A DNA stretch of 46,367 nt. Source: Granulicoccus phenolivorans DSM 17626 = NBRC 107789 = JCM 15570. GTDB taxonomy: Bacteria > Actinomycetota > Actinomycetes > Propionibacteriales > Propionibacteriaceae. A program made the translations under genes and the position numbers. Shown here piece by piece: positions 42,263 to 46,367 of the stretch (within the stretch, counting starts at the first letter, position 1; every line of letters begins with the position of its first letter). The DNA is taken from the NCBI RefSeq assembly GCF_000423085.1, contig NZ_AUHH01000034.1:1-46367 (forward strand). Reading direction: 5' to 3'. The notes under the pieces are model-generated. The model saw nothing but the letters and a program-made list of their open reading frames with translations, was not told the origin of the DNA and did not search any database.

Positions 42263-43280
42263 TTCTGGTTCTCCTTCGTTGGGTCCGCGATGGAAGTCGG
42301 GGCGGTCGGCACCGGGGCCATGGGCGCCCCGGTGGCGGGAGCGGCGGCGCCGACCGGCAACGCCGGCGGGATTCCGGGTCGGCTCGGGGCACCGCTGTCC
42401 TCGGATTCGTTGGCTGCTTCGGCGGGAGCGGCCGGGATGCGCTTGCGGCGGCGGGTGCCGGCACCGGAGCTCACCCGGTCCAGGTAGATCGCGATGATCA
42501 CCACCGCCAGGCCGGCCTCGATCCCCAGGGGCACGTTCAGCGAGCTCAGCGAGGCGACCACGTCGCCGCCCAGACCGCCGGCGCCGGCCATTCCGGCCAG
42601 CACGACCATGGACAGGGCCAGCATGATGACCTGGTTGACTCCGGCCATGATCGTGGGCATGGCAACCGGGATCTGGATCTGGCGCAGGATCCGCCAGCCC
42701 GATGCCCCGAACGAGGCCCCGGCCTCGACCAGTTCCCGGTCGACCTGGCGAATGGCGAGTTCGGTCAGGCGTACGCCCGGCGGCATCGCGAAGACCACCG
42801 TGGCCAGCGCGCCGGGGGTCTGGCCGATCCCGAAGATCGTGATCGCCGGGATCAGGTAGACCATCGCGGGCATGGTCTGCATCAGGTCGAGGATCGGTTT
42901 GACGATCCGGGAGACCCAGTCCACCTTGGCGGCCAGGATGCCCAGCGGGATGGACAGCGCCAGCGCGATCAGCACCGCCATGGTCACCAGCGACAACGAA
43001 CTCATCGCGTTGTTCCACTGGTCGAAGGAGCGGATCAGGTAGAAGCCGATCACGGTGAACAGCGCCAACCGCCATGAACTCGCCCACCACGCGATCGCGG
43101 CGAAGACCAGGATCATCACCCAGTACGGCGGCGAGCTGAGCACCAGGTCCAGCGCGTTGTAGAAGCCCTGCAGGATCAACTTGATCACGTCGAACAGGCC
43201 GGCCCAGTTGACCTGCATCCAGCGGATCACCTCGGCGACCCACTCCCCGACCGGGATCGAGGGATTCAGGAAGTCGAAGC

Positions 43281-43284
<4 letters not shown>
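42259..43284 (-). CDS. proW: Glycine betaine/proline ABC transporter permease
   Basis: 341 aa with about six to seven membrane helices and the BPD_transp_1 signature (MQTMPAMVYLIPAITIFGIG, then FAMPPGVRLTELAIRQV). After the last helix (~255) there is a Pro/Ala-rich cytoplasmic tail of about 75 residues, longer than usual for ProW. Start and stop each overlap a neighbour by 4 bp. Confidence 0.93.
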
Positions 43285-44336
<1,052 letters not shown>

Positions 44337-44508
44337 CGAGGCATCGCCGTCTCCCTGCTGCATACTCCTCATTCCTGCCCCGGGGCGGGCGTCGGAATCG
44401 CACATCGACGCCGCAACGCTGCCCGAGGCTCGCTGATCGGTCAGGAAACCTACCGAGCCACTATTACACGGGCTTTGGGTGAAATGAAGGAGGGAACGTT
44501 TCTGACTG

Positions 44509-44518
44509 CGAATATTCG
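44509..44518. promoter_or_regulatory. AT-centred palindrome upstream of proV
   Basis: CGAATATTCG is a perfect 10-bp palindrome inside the most AT-rich pocket of the neighbourhood (about 44455-44530), 170 bp before proV. TAATAG near 44460 could be a -10 box on the minus strand. An operator role is a guess. Apart from this pocket, a direct repeat and a terminator, the 480 bp between proV and rpmG hold no supported gene. Confidence 0.3.
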
Positions 44519-44706
44519 AGGTTTTCGATAGCGTGTGACCCAGGCCACAGGGCGCGCCGGAACCGGTGGCCTGACTAGGCGTTACACGGTCTGTACGAAA
44601 GCTTCCCCGGCGACCGGGAAATGACGTTCCAGTGAACGGAACGAAATCAAAAAGTGACCTGGCGACACGCCTGAGGTGTCAGTGATCAGCCGTGTCAGGA
44701 GCGTCC

Positions 44707-44752
44707 GGAACGGGCACAGTGCCGAATAGGGAACGGGCACAGCGCCGTATAG
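44707..44752 (+). repeat. 23-bp tandem direct repeat
   Basis: GGAACGGGCACAGTGCCG plus five bases (44707-44729) is followed immediately by a second copy (44730-44752) with 21 of 23 identities. The first copy contains the small palindrome GGCACAGTGCC. It lies just outside the rpmG terminator. Confidence 0.7.
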
Positions 44753-44757
44753 AAAGA

Positions 44758-44795
44758 CGAAGGGAGGCACCTGCCGGGGCAGGTGCCTCCCTTCG
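44758..44795 (-). terminator. Terminator after rpmG
   Basis: A perfect 18-bp inverted repeat (44758-44775 with 44778-44795), followed on the minus strand by a TCTTTCT stretch. It lies 24 bp after the rpmG stop. Confidence 0.9.
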
Positions 44796-44818
44796 GAAGC
44801 CGTCGCGATCCGCTGGGG

Positions 44819-44986
44819 TCAGCGGGTCTCGCGGTGCGCGGTGTGCGAGTGGCACTTGGGGCAGAACTTCTTCAGCTCCAGACGATCCGGGTCGTTACGC
44901 CGGTTCTTCTTGGTGATGTAGTTGCGCTCCTTGCACTCGGTGCACGCAAGGGTGATCTTGGGACGTACGTCCGAGCTCTTGGCCAT
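44819..44986 (-). CDS. rpmG: 50S ribosomal protein L33
   Basis: 55 aa from the ATG at 44986, with GAGGTAATGAC before it. It is of the zinc-binding type: CTEC and CPKC supply the four cysteines. [21 protein letters not shown] is typical of L33. In many actinobacteria rpmG directly precedes hadA; here pdxH, the methyltransferase and the betaine operon lie between. Confidence 0.97.
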   Translation of the reverse strand: MAKSSDVRPKITLACTECKERNYITKKNRRNDPDRLELKKFCPKCHSHTAHRETR

Positions 44987-45088
44987 GTCATTACCTCGTC
45001 GATGTTGATGCTGATCGGGCTCCAGGACTCGGCAGATTCCGAATCCTTGGCGCCTTCGGGACGGGTCCCGTACCCGCCTTCGCTGCCT

Positions 45089-45165
45089 TGGTAGCGAGGG
45101 CGGGATTCGAACCCGCGACCTCACGATTATGAGTCGTGCGCTCTCACCAACTGAGCTACCCCGCC
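45089..45165 (-). tRNA. trnM: tRNA-Met (CAT anticodon), CCA encoded
   Basis: The acceptor GGCGGGG pairs with CCTCGCT (two G-T pairs), the anticodon loop is CTCATAA and the T-arm GCGGGTTCGAATCCCGC. The next three bases encode CCA. Its all-paired first base (G1) fits elongator rather than initiator tRNA-Met. Confidence 0.95.
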
Positions 45166-45193
45166 AAGTATTCCCGCGAGCACAGGAATACAG

Positions 45194-45266
45194 AGCCCCC
45201 AAGCAGAATCGAACTGCTGACCTTCTCCTTACCATGGAGACGCTCTGCCGACTGAGCTATAGGGGC
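45194..45266 (-). tRNA. trnT: tRNA-Thr (GGT anticodon)
   Basis: The acceptor GCCCCTA pairs with TGGGGGC, the anticodon stem is TCTCC/GGAGA around ATGGTAA (anticodon GGT) and the T-arm AGCAGTTCGATTCTGCT. It lies 28 bp upstream of tRNA-Met on the same strand. Confidence 0.95.
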
Positions 45267-45399
45267 CAGCCACGCGAGAGGAGACTCTACCGTGTCGCAG
45301 CCCGGACCGCAAAATCCGTACTGCCGGTAGATCCGCCCCACAACGGGACCGGTTCGACCGGTCCGGATCGGGGAAATCCCCGACCGAACCGCTCCGGCG

Positions 45400-45482
45400 T
45401 GGCAGGTGTTGGATTCGAACCAACGTAGGCGTAAGCCGACGGTTTTACAGACCGCTCCCATTGGCCACTCGGGCAACCTGCC
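45400..45482 (-). tRNA. trnY: tRNA-Tyr (GTA anticodon)
   Basis: 83 nt with a long variable arm (class II). The acceptor is GGCAGGT/ACCTGCC with discriminator A, the anticodon loop CTGTAAA (anticodon GTA) and the T-arm GTTGGTTCGAATCCAAC. It lies upstream of tRNA-Thr. The 227 bp between it and the next gene show no feature I can support. Confidence 0.96.
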
Positions 45483-45709
45483 GTGCGTTTTCCCGAGGGA
45501 CCCTCGCGATCACGCGAGGAGAAACGTTACCAGAACGATCGGGGGTGGGGAAATCGGCGCCGTCGCCCGGTTCGGGGGCGGTTGGCGAGGGCGGTTGGGG
45601 GCGGGCCGCGTGGTCGGGATCGACGGGCCGGGTGCCCGCGGGGGCGGGCGTACCGGCAGAATGAGGCGGAGCGGCCGGACCCGGTCGCGGCGCGATCCAG
45701 GAGGTAACC

Positions 45710-46204
45710 GTGGCTTCGGAGAGTTCGTTCGACGTGGTGAGCAAGGTGGAGCGGCAGGAGGTCGACAACGCCCTCGGTCAGGCCGCCCGCGAGATCGCCC
45801 AGCGCTTCGACTTCAAGGGCACCGACTCCTCGATCGGTTGGGCCGGCGAGGAGCACATCGACATGGAGTCCGAGAGCGAGGAGAAGGTCAAGGCGATCTG
45901 GGACGTCTTCCAGTCCAAACTGGTCAAGCGGGGGGTGTCCCTCAAGGCGGTCAAGGCCGATGATCCGCGGATCTCCGGGAAGCGGTGGAAGATGTCGGCG
46001 TCCACCTCGGAAGGCATCTCCCAGGAGAACGCCAAGAAGATCTCCAAGCTGGTGCGCGACGAGGGGCCCAAGGGCGTCAAGGTGCAGATCCAGGGTGACG
46101 AACTGCGGGTGTCGTCGAAGAAGCGGGACGACCTGCAGGAAGTGCAGCGGATGATCAAGGACGCCGACTACGACTTCGCGGTGCAGTTCACCAACTATCG
46201 CTGA
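45710..46204 (+). CDS. yajQ: YajQ-family nucleotide-binding protein
   Basis: 164 aa, the family's normal length. It starts [18 protein letters not shown] and has [11 protein letters not shown], the internally repeated beta-alpha-beta layout and the ending [12 protein letters not shown]. YajQ proteins bind RNA or nucleotides; some bind cyclic di-GMP and act with LysR-type regulators in Xanthomonas, a role not to be assumed here. The GTG start at 45710 is set by an AGGAGGT site 5 nt upstream. Confidence 0.95.
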   Translation: MASESSFDVVSKVERQEVDNALGQAAREIAQRFDFKGTDSSIGWAGEEHIDMESESEEKVKAIWDVFQSKLVKRGVSLKAVKADDPRISGKRWKMSASTSEGISQENAKKISKLVRDEGPKGVKVQIQGDELRVSSKKRDDLQEVQRMIKDADYDFAVQFTNYR

Positions 46205-46239
46205 TCGGCCGGGGTTCGCGGCCCGGGCGGGGCGCGGTT

Positions 46240-46367
46240 CCTGCTGCGGGTACGCGGGCCCTGGTGCCGGTACGCGAGTCCTGGTGCCGGCCCGCGAGTC
46301 CTGGTGCCGGCCCGCGAGTCCTGGTGCCGGCCCGCGAGTCCTGGTGCCGGCCCGCGAGTCCTGGTGC
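46240..46367 (+). repeat. 20-bp tandem repeat array at the window end
   Basis: The unit CGCGAGTCCTGGTGCCGGCC recurs about five times with 20-bp spacing, after two variant units containing GTACGCGGGCCCTGG and GTACGCGAGTCC. The array runs off the window, so the copy number is unknown. It lies downstream of the YajQ gene. Confidence 0.9.

Noticed and set aside
44582-44770. 62-codon minus-strand frame between rpmG and proV
   Set aside because: It starts inside the rpmG terminator hairpin, spans the 23-bp DNA repeat and has no ribosome-binding site.

Overview
The window is chromosomal DNA from a high-GC Gram-positive bacterium (Actinomycetota). The evidence is uniformly GC-rich codon use, many GTG starts, a NusG with a long acidic N-terminus, the tRNA-Trp/secE/nusG/rplK/rplA and tRNA-Tyr/Thr/Met/rpmG arrangements, hadA-hadB beside murB, PknB-type kinase modules and the actinobacterial form of the benzoate dioxygenase locus. 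The content fits a member of the Propionibacteriales, but the genus cannot be fixed by eye. No phage, insertion sequence, CRISPR array or replication origin is visible.

Layout. 1-1450: an AbiEi/DUF559 gene lying between copies of a GC-rich repeat. 1463-8510 (minus): benzoate cluster benA, benB, a benC-FCD-benD fusion and a LuxR-type regulator, with inverted repeats upstream. 8736-9311: a degenerate MobA-like gene on a probable leaderless transcript. 9420-10840 (minus): rplJ-rplL with promoter, leader and attenuator. 11065-16837: an accessory block that separates rplJL from rplKA. It holds a PhoX-type phosphatase, an NlpC/P60 hydrolase, a methionine aminopeptidase, a second AbiEi/DUF559 gene bracketed by direct repeats, and a small ORF coupled to a three-repeat protein. 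16851-19964 (minus): rplA, rplK, nusG, secE, tRNA-Trp. 20021-21307: aspartate-type aminotransferase. 21308-22882: gene-free and rich in repeats.

22883-32624 is a signalling and cell-surface locus: a membrane Ser/Thr kinase with an FN3-like exterior, a transglutaminase-fold membrane protein that lacks its catalytic triad, a DUF58 protein, a MoxR ATPase, a propeller/low-complexity/FN3 surface protein and an FHA protein. The minus-strand genes are tightly coupled, so the kinase and FHA protein probably act on the same machine as the MoxR/DUF58/transglutaminase trio. Divergent from it is an acyl-CoA synthetase gene. 34313-39863 (minus) reads hadA-hadB-murB-treZ-dhaKL, with 4-bp overlaps among the first three genes and a 19-bp tandem array before dhaKL. 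Then come pdxH, an O-methyltransferase, a glycine-betaine-type ABC operon (proV-proW-proX), rpmG, tRNA-Met, tRNA-Thr, tRNA-Tyr, a YajQ-family gene, and a 20-bp tandem array running off the end.

The points most worth a second look are the single-chain BenC-FCD-BenD protein, the pseudo-transglutaminase inside the kinase/FHA/MoxR locus, and two AbiEi/DUF559 paralogues each bracketed by their own repeats, one with an in-frame stop inside a still recognisable C-terminus.
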